Notes under the pieces: generated by a model
Database searches by the model: none
What the model saw: only the letters and a program-made list of their open reading frames with translations
Told to the model about the DNA's origin: nothing
Shown here: positions 31,495 through 40,556 of the stretch, piece after piece
How the letters are laid out: every line of letters begins with the position of its first letter
Position numbering within the stretch: position 1 is the first letter of the stretch
From: Nitrospirales bacterium
GTDB taxonomy: Bacteria > Nitrospirota > Nitrospiria > Nitrospirales > UBA8639
Length of the DNA: 40,790 nt
NCBI GenBank assembly: GCA_029261275.1
Contig: JAJDBR010000220.1
Coordinates: forward strand, 1 to 40,790
Reading direction: 5' to 3'
Made by a program: the position numbers and the translations under genes

Positions 31495-32049
31495 CTATTT
31501 CGTGAGTTCTCCGGCAATATGACCCATTTCAGGGAGAATCAATTGCTCCATCGCCAAGCGAACGGCGCCTTGTGATCCTGGAATGGAAAAAACAGCAAGA
31601 TGTCCATGGATGCCTGCTGTTGCCCGGCTCAACATAGCAGATGAGCCGATGTCTTTGTAGCTCAAATAGCGAAACAACTCACCAAACCCATCCAGCCGTT
31701 TTTGTAAAAATCGATCGACCGCTTCAAACGTGGAATCGCGGCGGGATATGCCGGTTCCGCCGTTAATGATGACAACCTGCTTATCCATTTGGTGCGCCGC
31801 TGCTTCTAGTAGATTCGTAATAGTTTCTGGTTCATCTTTAATGAGATGATATTCGTTAATTGTATGCCCTTGCTCTTTGAGTAAATGACAAATGAGCTTT
31901 CCGCTGGTGTCGGTTTCCTTGGTTCGTGAATCACTACAGGTGACAACCAGACAGGCGAGAGAAACAGAATTAGCCTTATGAGAAACATGAGAGGGAAGGT
32001 CGTGTCCTTCATGAGATTTATGTTGGGCTTGTGGAGCGTGGTTACCCAT
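31495..32049 (-). CDS. moaB: MoaB/Mog-type molybdopterin protein with His-rich N-terminus
   Basis: This protein of molybdenum cofactor synthesis adenylylates molybdopterin in related enzymes. It is 184 aa, longer than typical MoaB by a leader. The core shows VTCSDSRTKETDTSG, NGGTGISRRDSTFEAV (the typical GGTG...RD motif) and the IPGSQGAVRLAMEQLILPEMGH end. Residues 1-25 have six His (positions 4, 10, 13, 16, 21, 24). This extension may bind metal, or the start may be further in. A moderate ribosome-binding site (TAGGAAAG) supports the long form. It is 27 nt after the ferredoxin gene, in one likely operon with that gene and the GGCT-like gene. Confidence 0.9.
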   Translation of the reverse strand: MGNHAPQAQHKSHEGHDLPSHVSHKANSVSLACLVVTCSDSRTKETDTSGKLICHLLKEQGHTINEYHLIKDEPETITNLLEAAAHQMDKQVVIINGGTGISRRDSTFEAVDRFLQKRLDGFGELFRYLSYKDIGSSAMLSRATAGIHGHLAVFSIPGSQGAVRLAMEQLILPEMGHIAGELTK

Positions 32050-32076
32050 GATCGGGTACTTTCCTAAAAGGGGGAA

Positions 32077-32403
32077 TTACGACCACACGGAATCGGGGTT
32101 GAGTTGTGTGGCAGGCTCACCTTTTTGGATATGTTCATCCAAAATGATCGGCACATCTGAATCTTTGACCTGCGAATACCAAGTGCCGGTTGGGTAGACC
32201 ACCACATTGGGCCCTTGTTCACAAGGCCCCAGGCAAGTGGTTCCCGTTACCAGGACTTCTCCTGGTTGAACCCCTCTTTCAATTAATCCCATGTTCAAAG
32301 CCAAAAGTAAATTTTGGGCCCCGGCTGACCCACATGATGGCTTCGGATGTCCAGGCGGACGGGAATTAGTACATACGAGAATATGATATTTTGGCTTAGG
32401 CAT
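32077..32403 (-). CDS. thioredoxin-like [2Fe-2S] ferredoxin
   Basis: This small soluble electron-transfer protein of 108 aa has the thioredoxin-like ferredoxin motif. Cys11 and Cys24 (Cx12C) are followed by Cys57 and Cys61 (TTCLGPCEQGP), which coordinate one [2Fe-2S] cluster. The PTGTWYSQV and end segments fit the family. The start at 32403 has an excellent ribosome-binding site (AAGGAG, 5-nt spacing). It lies between the GGCT-like gene and moaB on the minus strand. Its partner is unknown. Confidence 0.93.
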   Translation of the reverse strand: MPKPKYHILVCTNSRPPGHPKPSCGSAGAQNLLLALNMGLIERGVQPGEVLVTGTTCLGPCEQGPNVVVYPTGTWYSQVKDSDVPIILDEHIQKGEPATQLNPDSVWS

Positions 32404-32473
32404 ACTGTCTCCTTTTCGTGCTATGGATGTGAAAAATTTTGGTTAGGATGGAATGGGGCAGGATAACATGACC

Positions 32474-32917
32474 TTACCGAGTGCGGAAGAGGTCCCACAT
32501 ATCAACACATTCTTCAGGTAATTTCCAATGTCGAACACCAGCCATGACCCAATCTAAATAATGATCTTTGGCCTTGAATTTTCCGATGGCTTGTCCGACA
32601 TGGGTTGTCACAAATTCTTTTTGGTCGTCCTCCGTAAAAACATGGATCTCAATATGTCGGAAGGCTTCTTCTGGTAGATCACCTTCAAACTTGTCTAATT
32701 CCTGAACATCTTCCTGCGTTAATTCAAACACCGCGCCCCAGACACGCTCACCAGCTGAAGGCGTGATGGTTCCAAGTCCACATCGCCATTGATTGGACCA
32801 CCGTCCGAATGTGATGGTGTGATCAGGAATATAGGCCTTGAATAAAAACGTGTGCTCTGGCGCACGTCGTTTTAGTTGGGTAGGGTTGAGATTGTCTGCA
32901 TACATGAAAAATCGCAT
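32474..32917 (-). CDS. gamma-glutamylcyclotransferase-like protein
   Basis: This 147-aa protein has the GGCT/AIG2-like fold. The N-terminal motif is MYADNLN, corresponding to the usual YGSNL (Asn-containing loop). Glu78 in LDKFEGD is in the place of the catalytic acid, followed by the typical helix and strand. Such enzymes make 5-oxoproline from gamma-glutamyl compounds; the actual substrate is unknown. A good ribosome-binding site (AGGAT) precedes the ATG. It is the first gene of the likely three-gene operon with the ferredoxin and moaB. Confidence 0.8.
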   Translation of the reverse strand: MRFFMYADNLNPTQLKRRAPEHTFLFKAYIPDHTITFGRWSNQWRCGLGTITPSAGERVWGAVFELTQEDVQELDKFEGDLPEEAFRHIEIHVFTEDDQKEFVTTHVGQAIGKFKAKDHYLDWVMAGVRHWKLPEECVDMWDLFRTR

Positions 32918-33085
32918 AGTTATATCCTGTTCGTTTGAGCAACACCTAGTATTACCATACTGCCTTCGCAGACTGTCAAGGAAAGATTTCAGCCCACAGG
33001 CTGTGGCAGAAACCTAGGAAAGAAGAGTGGGAAATTTTAGCCCCGTAAGATAGGTTGGATTATTATCAGGAACAACAGACTATGG

Positions 33086-33634
33086 CTAGGAATTCTTGGG
33101 GGTGAGATAAAGTTGTCGTTGAGAATGATCTAACCGAACCATAAACTTGTCAAAAAAGCTAAGCCCTAAAAGGCCATGGGTGCCTTCTGGAAGATTAGGG
33201 ATTGTGTGGATAACCACACGAACATCGTCCCTCCCCGCATAGCCTACGCGGATCCTTGAGGCAATGCCCATTTTAGCTTGGACCTTTCCTCCAGCAGTAA
33301 TCAAATTTACAGTTGGATTTTTTCGGTCTGATTGGATATTGGCATCAAAGGCGAGGTCTTCGGAGATCGTAGTGAAGGTTGCCCCTGTGTCTACGATGAG
33401 TTTGGCTTCAGTTAAATCGTTGAATTCCACCTGCACGATCCATACTCCGCCTTCGCGCTCCATGGGAATAATGGAATCTTCTGATCCAAGAGTCACGTTT
33501 CCAGATGTTGACATGCCTGACCGTGCTTGTTGTAGAGCTTGGTCCAAAGGGACACGACTGAAAAGGGCCTGGCCGCCAACGACGGTTCCAATTATAAACA
33601 GTCCCAACAGAATGAAAAAACGACTTGATCCCAT
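33086..33634 (-). CDS. membrane-anchored retropepsin-like aspartic protease
   Basis: With the ATG at 33634 (AAGGAAC upstream at normal spacing) the protein is 182 aa. A longer frame to 33865 lacks a supported start. It has a hydrophobic N-terminal anchor (FFILLGLFIIGTVVGG, about 6-21) and an extracytoplasmic aspartic protease domain. The active-site motif is LIVDTGATFTTIS with Asp82, then LITAGG as the flap-like turn, and GLLGLSFFDKFMVRLD at the C-terminus, typical of single-domain clan AA proteases that dimerise. The target is unknown. It is divergent to the decayed metal-uptake locus, and the 19-bp palindrome lies in their shared upstream region. Confidence 0.82.
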   Translation of the reverse strand: MGSSRFFILLGLFIIGTVVGGQALFSRVPLDQALQQARSGMSTSGNVTLGSEDSIIPMEREGGVWIVQVEFNDLTEAKLIVDTGATFTTISEDLAFDANIQSDRKNPTVNLITAGGKVQAKMGIASRIRVGYAGRDDVRVVIHTIPNLPEGTHGLLGLSFFDKFMVRLDHSQRQLYLTPKNS

Positions 33635-33847
33635 AAGAAACGTTCCTTCAGCAGTACAACAAAAATGTTCCGACTTGTAGCAATGATGTTTGGCGTATAA
33701 CTGCATTTTCGGTTTCTTCGTGGTAACTCTTGATGTAAGAGGCAGTAAAAAGGCTCCCGACTTTATTCTTTTGACAATTCGTGGTGGTTGAATGAACCTA
33801 CTACCTGCTTTGGTTACTGACTGGCCAGGTTTGATTGCCAAGATTAT

Positions 33848-33872
33848 ATTGCAAATTATTTGCAATTATAAT
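33848..33872 (+). promoter_or_regulatory. Fur-type operator overlapping a perfect -10 box
   Basis: ATTGCAAAT-T-ATTTGCAAT at 33848-33866 is a perfect 19-bp palindrome with 9-nt arms around one base, the geometry of Fur-superfamily sites. A perfect TATAAT -10 box starts at 33867 in the plus direction, so a bound repressor would cover the promoter spacer. No good -35 is visible. It lies 45 nt before the first broken gene of the TonB-receptor locus. The regulator's metal (Fe, Mn, Zn) cannot be told from sequence. Confidence 0.65.
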
Positions 33873-33910
33873 TGATAGGCAAAAGTCTCATTGCTAGGTT
33901 GTGATGAAAG

Positions 33911-34269
33911 ATGATGATGTGCCTGTATGAAATATTCCCTACAACCGCATTATTTGCTTGGCTGACCCTCTTTCTTGCCTTGGTGCAAGTGGTTTCAGTT
34001 CCCTTTGGGCATGCCCTCGAAATTCATCATTTCTTTTTTCCACAATCGATCATGATGGGCACGAACATTCAGACTTCGATCTATGCCAGTGGGTGCAACA
34101 GCACACTAGTAACTCCTTGGCTTGGAGTTTTGCTCAATTGGCACAACGGTCCTGGGGTGTATTCGCTCATTCCAGTTGGGAAGGACGATATTTTTCTTTC
34201 TCTCCTTTCCAGTCTCCTGCATTCTCGCGGTCCTCCAATGTCCCTTTCCTTCTAATCTTTTATTTTTAA
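33911..34269 (+). pseudogene. broken small secreted His-rich protein (DUF2946-like)
   Basis: The frame from the ATG at 33911 encodes a signal-like start (TTALFAWLTLFLALVQVVSVPFG, then HALEIHHFF). The expected continuation is in another frame: HDGHEHSDFDLCQWVQQH, a His-rich segment leading to a Cys-x-Trp motif like those of DUF2946 proteins, small secreted proteins often near copper or TonB genes. Joining the two frames needs one added base near 34033-34042, in the TTTCTTTTTTCC tract, giving 119 aa ending at the stop at 34267. The frameshift makes the present copy non-functional, unless it is a sequencing error. It is first in the decayed locus. Confidence 0.6.
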
Positions 34270-34382
34270 TTCCGCATTTTCAATTGCGACCTAATTAGTT
34301 CTGCCTCTGCTGAACAGGGGGAATTCTCTTGTTTAGAGAGAACGAAAATAGGTCCTCGTGGATGTAAAAGGAGAAAAAATCC

Positions 34383-36813
34383 ATGTGGATTTGGAGAGTA
34401 TTGGATATTCGATTTTTTTTAGTCGGGTTATATATTTTGAATTTTTGCTTTAATGAAAGTTTGGCTTTGGCCGCAGGAAGGGATTCCAACGTAGGGGAAC
34501 GCATGTGGATGATGACAGGGGTGGTGCAATACGAGGATTTCCGGCGTGTTTCGCAAGCAACGGTTGAACTACGCGATCAAGTAGGTTTATTGCTTGATAC
34601 TCCAGTAACGAACGAAGGGGGCGTATTTATTTTTAAGGCGCCAGACAGAGGTATTTATTCTCTTCGTGCGATTTAGGCAACTTTGTCCAGCGAATCGATG
34701 ATTGTAAACATTTCCACCGAAACCCTTGACGGAGGTGAGATTGCCCCTTGGCTCTCGGCAGGAATTGACCCTAGAGGTTCTGGCACCGTTGCCACCTATT
34801 CAACAGCATTCCTCAAGTGAAACCTTTTCGGTGAGCCGAAAGGACATTGAAGAACTGCCACGAGGAAATAATATCGAATTAAAAAAGGTGTGACTCACGC
34901 TTCCGAGTGCCGTTGATGGTGGCCTCGGTCAAGTACATATTCGTCAGGAGCATGCAGGACTTCAATTTTGAATTGACGGTGTGCCTATTCCGGATACAGT
35001 CTCTTCGGTATTCTCGGATGTTCTTTCCCCTAGAACCTGGGAACGAGCCGATATCATCTTGGGTGGTCCCGAAGCCCAATATGGCAATCGTGAGACGGCC
35101 GTGTTGGAAGTCACGACCAAGAGTGGCACCACTCCGGGAGCCGGGTCTGTGCAGTTTTTGGGAGGGGCAAATAAAACACTGAACCCGTCGTTCGAATATG
35201 GTGGGACAATGGGGAATAAACTTCGATTTTATGTGCAGAATAGTTTTACCTCAACGAATCGAGGGTTGAATCCTCCGACGTTAGGAAAGACCATTTTTCA
35301 TGATCAAAGTGCACGCAACCAAACGTTTCTGCGCGGTGATGGGCAAGTGAATAATCAGAATAGTGTGACATGGTTGTTTCTCAATTTGATTGCCAAGTTT
35401 CAAATTCCGACTCGTCCGGACTTGGCAGTCAACCCGACGTTGGTTGGATTAATGCAGGCCCAGAATCCTGGATTCATTCCGGTTCGCTCACAAGACATTG
35501 ATGAATTTCAGAAGGAGACGAATCAATATAGTCATCTGGTGTGGCGACATGATTTGACCTCTCAACGCTATATTAGTTTGGCCGGGTATTTCCGACATAC
35601 ACGGGGTACATTCTCAACTGATCCCTTAAATGTGCTGGCCTATACTCCCGATCCTGATGAACCCTTTTCGGCTAGTAGCCAAGATCGGTTTGCATACTCT
35701 GGTGGTCTACGGCTTGACTATACCCATCGGTTGAATCCTGATTATTTAGTCAAAGCGGGGATACACATTGATCGCACGCAAGCTGTGAACAAAACGCGTC
35801 TTTCCGTATTTCTTCGGGATGGCGCTGGCAATCCCACTGGCGGGGTTATTGGGCGAAATGCGGATAACCGTACAATTGGTTGGCGCGAAGAATTTTTGGT
35901 GCAAGATCAATGGATCCCGTGGGAGCAATGGACATTCAATGTGGGTGTGCGGTTTGATCAAATTCAAGGACTCACCCATGATGGTCAGGTGAGTCCTCGG
36001 TTTGGCATCACCTATGCCTTGACCCCTCAACATGTGTTTCACGTCTTTTATGGCCGATTATTTACGCCACCCAATTTAGAGGCTGTTCGTTTTGCTCAAT
36101 TGAATACCATTGGGACAACGGCTGAACCCGAGAATCTTAAGAATCAACTTGTAGCGCCGGAACGGGCCCATTATTTCGAAGTCGGTTCTTCTCATGCCTT
36201 GGGTGAGTCGGTAACAGTGGAATTGACCGGTTTTTATAAACTGAGTAAAAATTTTTCTGGGGCAGGACAATTTGGAACCACCCCACTTTTTAATTTTTTA
36301 CGTTTGAACGTGGGTGGCAACGGGGAATGGATCTCAGTATCAAAGCAAAGATCTTTGAAAATCTTTATGGGCGAGGGAATGTGGCGTGGGGAAAAGTTGC
36401 AATCTGGACATTTCCTTCTGGAACAAGCGGAAATTGATGACATTAATAGTCGCAGTGGTGTGTTTTGTGACCATAGGCAATTGGTCACGAGTTCAGCGGT
36501 CTTGACCTATCATCCTTTCGAGCATACGACCATAACTGGACAAATGTTATTCGGTTCAGGGTTGCGGACGGCCGAGCCTGGTGAGAAGACTAATTCAAGT
36601 CATAGTCCCTCTCACACTACCTATAATCTTTCGATTGACCAGGTTATCTCGCTATGGGATAACTAGAAAGCGGTCGTGGGGTTTGATCTGATCAATGTGT
36701 TAGATCAACAGGTTTTTTTAAACAGTGGGGAGGGGAGCATCGGCTTGGGGGTTTCTCATGCCAATCTCCCACGTTCCTATTTTTTCAGGGGACAATTTTT
36801 CTTTGGTGGTTGA
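34383..36813 (+). pseudogene. decayed TonB-dependent outer membrane receptor
   Basis: Removing one base restores an 809-aa receptor. It starts with a signal peptide after AAGGAG (10-nt spacing) and a carboxypeptidase-regulatory-like domain (MTGVVQYEDFRRVSQATVELRD). The plug begins SSSETFSVSRKDIEELPRG, continues GLGQVHIRQEHAGLQF and IDGVPIPD, and has LEVTTKSG. The barrel ends SYFFRGQFFF just before the stop at 36811-36813. Disruptions are TAG at 34674, a one-base insertion at about 34715-34725, TGA at 34891, TGA at 34969 and TAG at 36664. The protein cannot be made in one piece. The barrel stretch 34972-36663 is still open. Substrate unknown; context suggests a metal complex. Confidence 0.88.
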
Positions 36814-36817
36814 TTCT

Positions 36818-37264
36818 TTGAGGCGGTTTCGAATCTTTTGGTTAATGGTGGCAATGAGCGTATTGGTCACGATTCCAACGGTTGTTTTTCCAGAGCAATC
36901 GGATTTTCCCACCCATCATTCTGAGCATGAGGATGACGCGCAAGTCGACACACTTCCGATGGACCATGTTCATGGTTTGCGGATAAATAAGGATCAACAA
37001 CTCGGCCCTGTTCCTCTAAAGACGCCTTGGCCGATTATTCCCAGCCAACTGGCGGGAAAAGAATTGGATGATTGGCTCAAAGCCAGATTCCGCGTCAGTA
37101 AGAACGGAGCCGCCACCGTCGTCAAACTTCAGCCTGCTGCGCATCATGAGCTGACCCAGGAAGGCTTGCTTGCGCTTGAACAATGGACGTTTTTTCCGTA
37201 AATGGATGGCGATCGGCCCGTGGAAGGAGACGTTTCTATCCGAATCCATTTTCGCACGCAATAA
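36818..37264 (+). pseudogene. TonB C-terminal-like protein with premature stop
   Basis: The frame follows the receptor directly. TTG at 36818, GTG at 36806 or ATG at 36845 may be the start. A basic segment RRFRIFW and a hydrophobic anchor (LMVAMSVLVTIPTVVF) precede a His/Asp-rich spacer (HHSEHEDDAQVDTLPMDHVHG). A TonB-type C-terminal region follows: LDDWLKARFRVSKNGAATVV then LLALEQWTFFP. A TAA at 37199-37201 cuts it, but the frame continues through MDGDRPVEGDVSIRIHFRTQ to TAA at 37262-37264, which is the expected last strand of such domains. The lesion removes that strand. Whether the short form works is unknown. Confidence 0.65.
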
Positions 37265-37517
37265 CTCATGCGTTGGATATTATAATTCCTCACAAAATAT
37301 TATCCAGTTGGCCATTCCTGTTCCTTTTTCTCTGACATAGACTTTTGTCGAAGAAACACGTATTCTCAATGCTCTGTTGGGTTGATGGAATTTTGTTTTC
37401 CCACCAGTTGGGAGTAGGGAACATGGTTGTCCTCTCCAATCCCGGTCATTGGTGCATCTTCATTCCACTTCGTTTTTATCAGAAGCAATCCCATAACCTT
37501 TCCTGCCTAGGTTTTTA

Positions 37518-40500
37518 ATGATAGCGAGTTGGCTAAATAGTCGGCGGCTCTTTTTTGGTTTAGGCAGTCTTCTCATGCTTGCCAGTGGATTCCTGTTGTA
37601 TTGGTTGTATTGGGGAGCACTAGAACGTGAGGAAGTTCGGTTAATCGATCTGGCCTTTGCGCATGTCCAACACATAGAAGCCTTAAGCAAGGTTGCAGGG
37701 GGAGGTGGTCAGCGGGGTAGGGATCTAGGGGACAGAATGAAGAGCATTTTTGACGCGCAAGCCCAATATCATCGCTTTGGAACCACGGGGAAGATTATAT
37801 TTATAGGAGGGGAGGCTATACCAGGTCGCTTAAAGTTTTCCAGTCAACGTGAAATAAAGTTTCTTTCCGATGACGACGGGCGAAAATTTCTTGCCGCATT
37901 TGTCCCATTTCCTGGAACTTCCTTTGGTGTTGCGGCAACGGTTGATCTTCGAGAAATTCGGTTGCCCTATTTGCAGGCGGGAGTCGGCATTGAGCTTATG
38001 GAATTGCTCGCGTTGTTGATAGGCGGAATTTTTATCTCTTACCGTGTGGATTTCGGATCCCAAATTATTCTGGATAATGAAGCGACGAGTCGAGCCATTG
38101 TGGCGAGTGCTGGTGAAGGGATTGTGACATTTAACGAATATTCAATCATTGAAACGTTTAATGAAACCGCAGAGTCCATGTTTCTCTATCAAAAGGATGA
38201 AATCATAGGGAAACCCTTTCAGGCCTTGTTGGTTTTGTCTGCTCAAAACAGCTGCGATACATTTTTATTGACCTACCGCTCTCAGGGCGCTACTCGAATG
38301 TCAGGTGTAGTGAAGGAATTTCAGGCTCAACGAAAAGATGGGACGGTTTTCCCACTTACCTTGACGATGACGGAAGCACCGATTTGGGGCCATCGCCTTT
38401 TTACGGTGTTATTGCGAGATATTACTGAACAAAAAATGGCTGAACGTCGCTTAGCTGCTCAATATGCCGTTGCTCAAGTTTTGGCGGAATGTCTAACTAT
38501 TCAAGAGGCTACTCCCGAAATTCTTCGAGCCGTTTGTGAGAGCTTGGGCTGGCACGTTGGAATATTATGGCAGATCGATCCAGAGGTTCAGGTATTGCGT
38601 TGTGTTGAGGTATGGCGAGCTTCGCCTGAACGGTTTTCTCGATTTGTGGGGCTGACCCAAGGGATGGCTTTTTCAAAAGGGGTTGGTCTTCCCGGGCGAA
38701 CATGGGAGAAAGGGAAGCCGGTTTGGATTCCAGATGCGGTTCATGATTCGAACTTTCCCCGAGCGCCAATGGCTGCCCAAGAGGGGTTGCATGCGGCCTT
38801 TGCATTTCCCATTCAGCTAGGAGGTTCCATTCACGGAGTTATGGAGTTTTTTAGTCGAGAAATTCAGGAGCCTGATCAGGACTTGTTGCATCAATTGTTA
38901 TCAGTGGGAAGCCAAATCGGACAGTTTATGCAACGTAAAAATACGGAAATGGCCCTGCGAGACAGTGAGGAACAGACTCGAATGGTTTTAGATGCGGCTC
39001 TTGATGCGGTTGTCATCTTTAAGGAGACAGGACATATTCTGAGTTGGAATTCCCAGGCCGAGCGAATGTTTGGGTGGTTTCGCGAAGAGATTATTGGTCA
39101 ATCGTTAGTTGAGACCGTCATTCCTCTATCGTATCGGGAAGGGTATCTTGAAGGATTTCAACAGTATGTTCGGACTGGATTGAGTGAGATTTTGAATCAT
39201 CGGACGGAATTATCCGGGTTGCATCGAGATGGCCATGAATTTCCTCTTGAATTTGCTATGACAGTGGTGCGTTCCAAAGGGGGATTCGTTTTTAGTGGAT
39301 TTATTCGTGACTTAACAGAGCGGAGACATACGGAAGAGGCTCTACGAAAAAGTGAAGAGCAATTGCGTCAAGCCCAAAAAATGGAGGCGATTGGGACTTT
39401 AGCTGGGGGAATTGCGCATGATTTTAATAATATTCTCTCTTCAATTATTGGGTATACTGAACTTGCCATGGCACAAAGCAGCGGAACCAGTGGAGTGGTT
39501 TCCCGCTTACAGGAAGTTCTTCAGGCTGGCTATCGGGCCAAGAAACTTGTTCGTCAAATTCTGACCTTTAGTCGACAGGACGAATCAGGGAAAAAAGTGC
39601 TGTTTCTTCAATCTATTATTGAAGAAGCCTTGAAATTACTTCGAGCGTCTCTTCCATCCACGATTTCCTTAGAAGCAGATCTGGAAACCTCCACGTCTCC
39701 GGTATTAGCAGATGCGACACAAATTCATCAAGTTGTGATGAATCTCGGAACGAACGCCGAATATGCGATGCGCGAATCGGGTGGAACATTATTTGTCAAG
39801 CTTGATCAGATTCAAGTGCACGAAGGAAATGTGCTTTTGCAAAATGGTCTATCAGTTGGATCATATATTCGCCTTACTTTTTCCGATTCAGGAAAGGGCA
39901 TTGCTCCCACTATTCAAAAGCGAATATTTGACCCATTCTTTACCACTAAGGAGATTGGGGAAGGAACAGGAATGAGGCTTTCGGTCATTCATGGTGTCAT
40001 CACAAGTCATGGAGGGACCATCCAGGTGGAAAGCCGTGAAGGTGGGAATACGACGTTTTTCATTTATCTACCCTGTTCAACATCGGCCCCGAACGTCGGG
40101 ACATCCGTTTCGATTTCGTCTGCTTCCTATTTTGGCCAGGGGATGGTGATGTTTGTTGATGATGAACTCTCTATTGCTCGATGGGGTAAAGATATGTTGG
40201 AGGCTTTAGGGTATGGCGTGAATGTCTTTACTAATGCCTCTGATGCGTTGGAAGCTTTTAAAGAGGATCCGGATCACTATGATGTGTTAGTGACGGACCA
40301 AACCATGCCCGGTATGACTGGAGAGATATTGGCTCAGCAAATGATGCGCTTTCGGCCGAAATTCCCGGTGATTCTCTGTTCTGGATTTAGTTACACGATG
40401 AATGAGGATAAGGCTAGAGCAATGGGGCTCCAGGCGTATTTAACCAAGCCTGTTCTTATGGACGACATGGCACGAGCTATACAAGCGGCAATGCAAAAAA

Positions 40501-40532
40501 AAGATATCTCGCAGCCCAGTATGAATACATAA
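37518..40532 (+). CDS. hybrid sensor histidine kinase (PAS-GAF-PAS-HisKA-HATPase-REC)
   Basis: This 1004-aa membrane protein has a membrane helix at about 10-32, an extracytoplasmic sensor part to about 155, and a second helix at about 155-175. PAS (about 185-310), GAF (about 330-470) and PAS (about 485-605) follow. The HisKA phosphoacceptor is His634 in GGIAHDFNNIL. The ATPase has the N-box region NLGTNAEYAM and DSGKGIAP, then GEGTGMRLSVIHG. A C-terminal receiver has the acidic pair in MFVDDE, the phosphorylated Asp927 in VTDQTMPG and the Lys in YLTKPV. The G2 box usually reads GTGLGL; here it is GTGMRL. It converges with the P-type ATPase gene and follows the decayed locus, so sensing of metal or envelope state is a guess. 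AGG precedes the ATG weakly. Confidence 0.93.
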   Translation: MIASWLNSRRLFFGLGSLLMLASGFLLYWLYWGALEREEVRLIDLAFAHVQHIEALSKVAGGGGQRGRDLGDRMKSIFDAQAQYHRFGTTGKIIFIGGEAIPGRLKFSSQREIKFLSDDDGRKFLAAFVPFPGTSFGVAATVDLREIRLPYLQAGVGIELMELLALLIGGIFISYRVDFGSQIILDNEATSRAIVASAGEGIVTFNEYSIIETFNETAESMFLYQKDEIIGKPFQALLVLSAQNSCDTFLLTYRSQGATRMSGVVKEFQAQRKDGTVFPLTLTMTEAPIWGHRLFTVLLRDITEQKMAERRLAAQYAVAQVLAECLTIQEATPEILRAVCESLGWHVGILWQIDPEVQVLRCVEVWRASPERFSRFVGLTQGMAFSKGVGLPGRTWEKGKPVWIPDAVHDSNFPRAPMAAQEGLHAAFAFPIQLGGSIHGVMEFFSREIQEPDQDLLHQLLSVGSQIGQFMQRKNTEMALRDSEEQTRMVLDAALDAVVIFKETGHILSWNSQAERMFGWFREEIIGQSLVETVIPLSYREGYLEGFQQYVRTGLSEILNHRTELSGLHRDGHEFPLEFAMTVVRSKGGFVFSGFIRDLTERRHTEEALRKSEEQLRQAQKMEAIGTLAGGIAHDFNNILSSIIGYTELAMAQSSGTSGVVSRLQEVLQAGYRAKKLVRQILTFSRQDESGKKVLFLQSIIEEALKLLRASLPSTISLEADLETSTSPVLADATQIHQVVMNLGTNAEYAMRESGGTLFVKLDQIQVHEGNVLLQNGLSVGSYIRLTFSDSGKGIAPTIQKRIFDPFFTTKEIGEGTGMRLSVIHGVITSHGGTIQVESREGGNTTFFIYLPCSTSAPNVGTSVSISSASYFGQGMVMFVDDELSIARWGKDMLEALGYGVNVFTNASDALEAFKEDPDHYDVLVTDQTMPGMTGEILAQQMMRFRPKFPVILCSGFSYTMNEDKARAMGLQAYLTKPVLMDDMARAIQAAMQKKDISQPSMNT

Positions 40533-40556
40533 GGAATAATGACCTTTTAAGATGAA

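Noticed and set aside
34383-36813. Stop-codon reassignment as explanation of the receptor
   Set aside because: TAG and TGA both occur in the receptor, TAA in the next gene, and the neighbouring long genes use stops normally. A frameshift is also present.
36725-36817. Upstream extension of the TonB-like protein
   Set aside because: It overlaps the C-terminal coding part of the receptor, and the hydrophobic anchor starts only after 36818.
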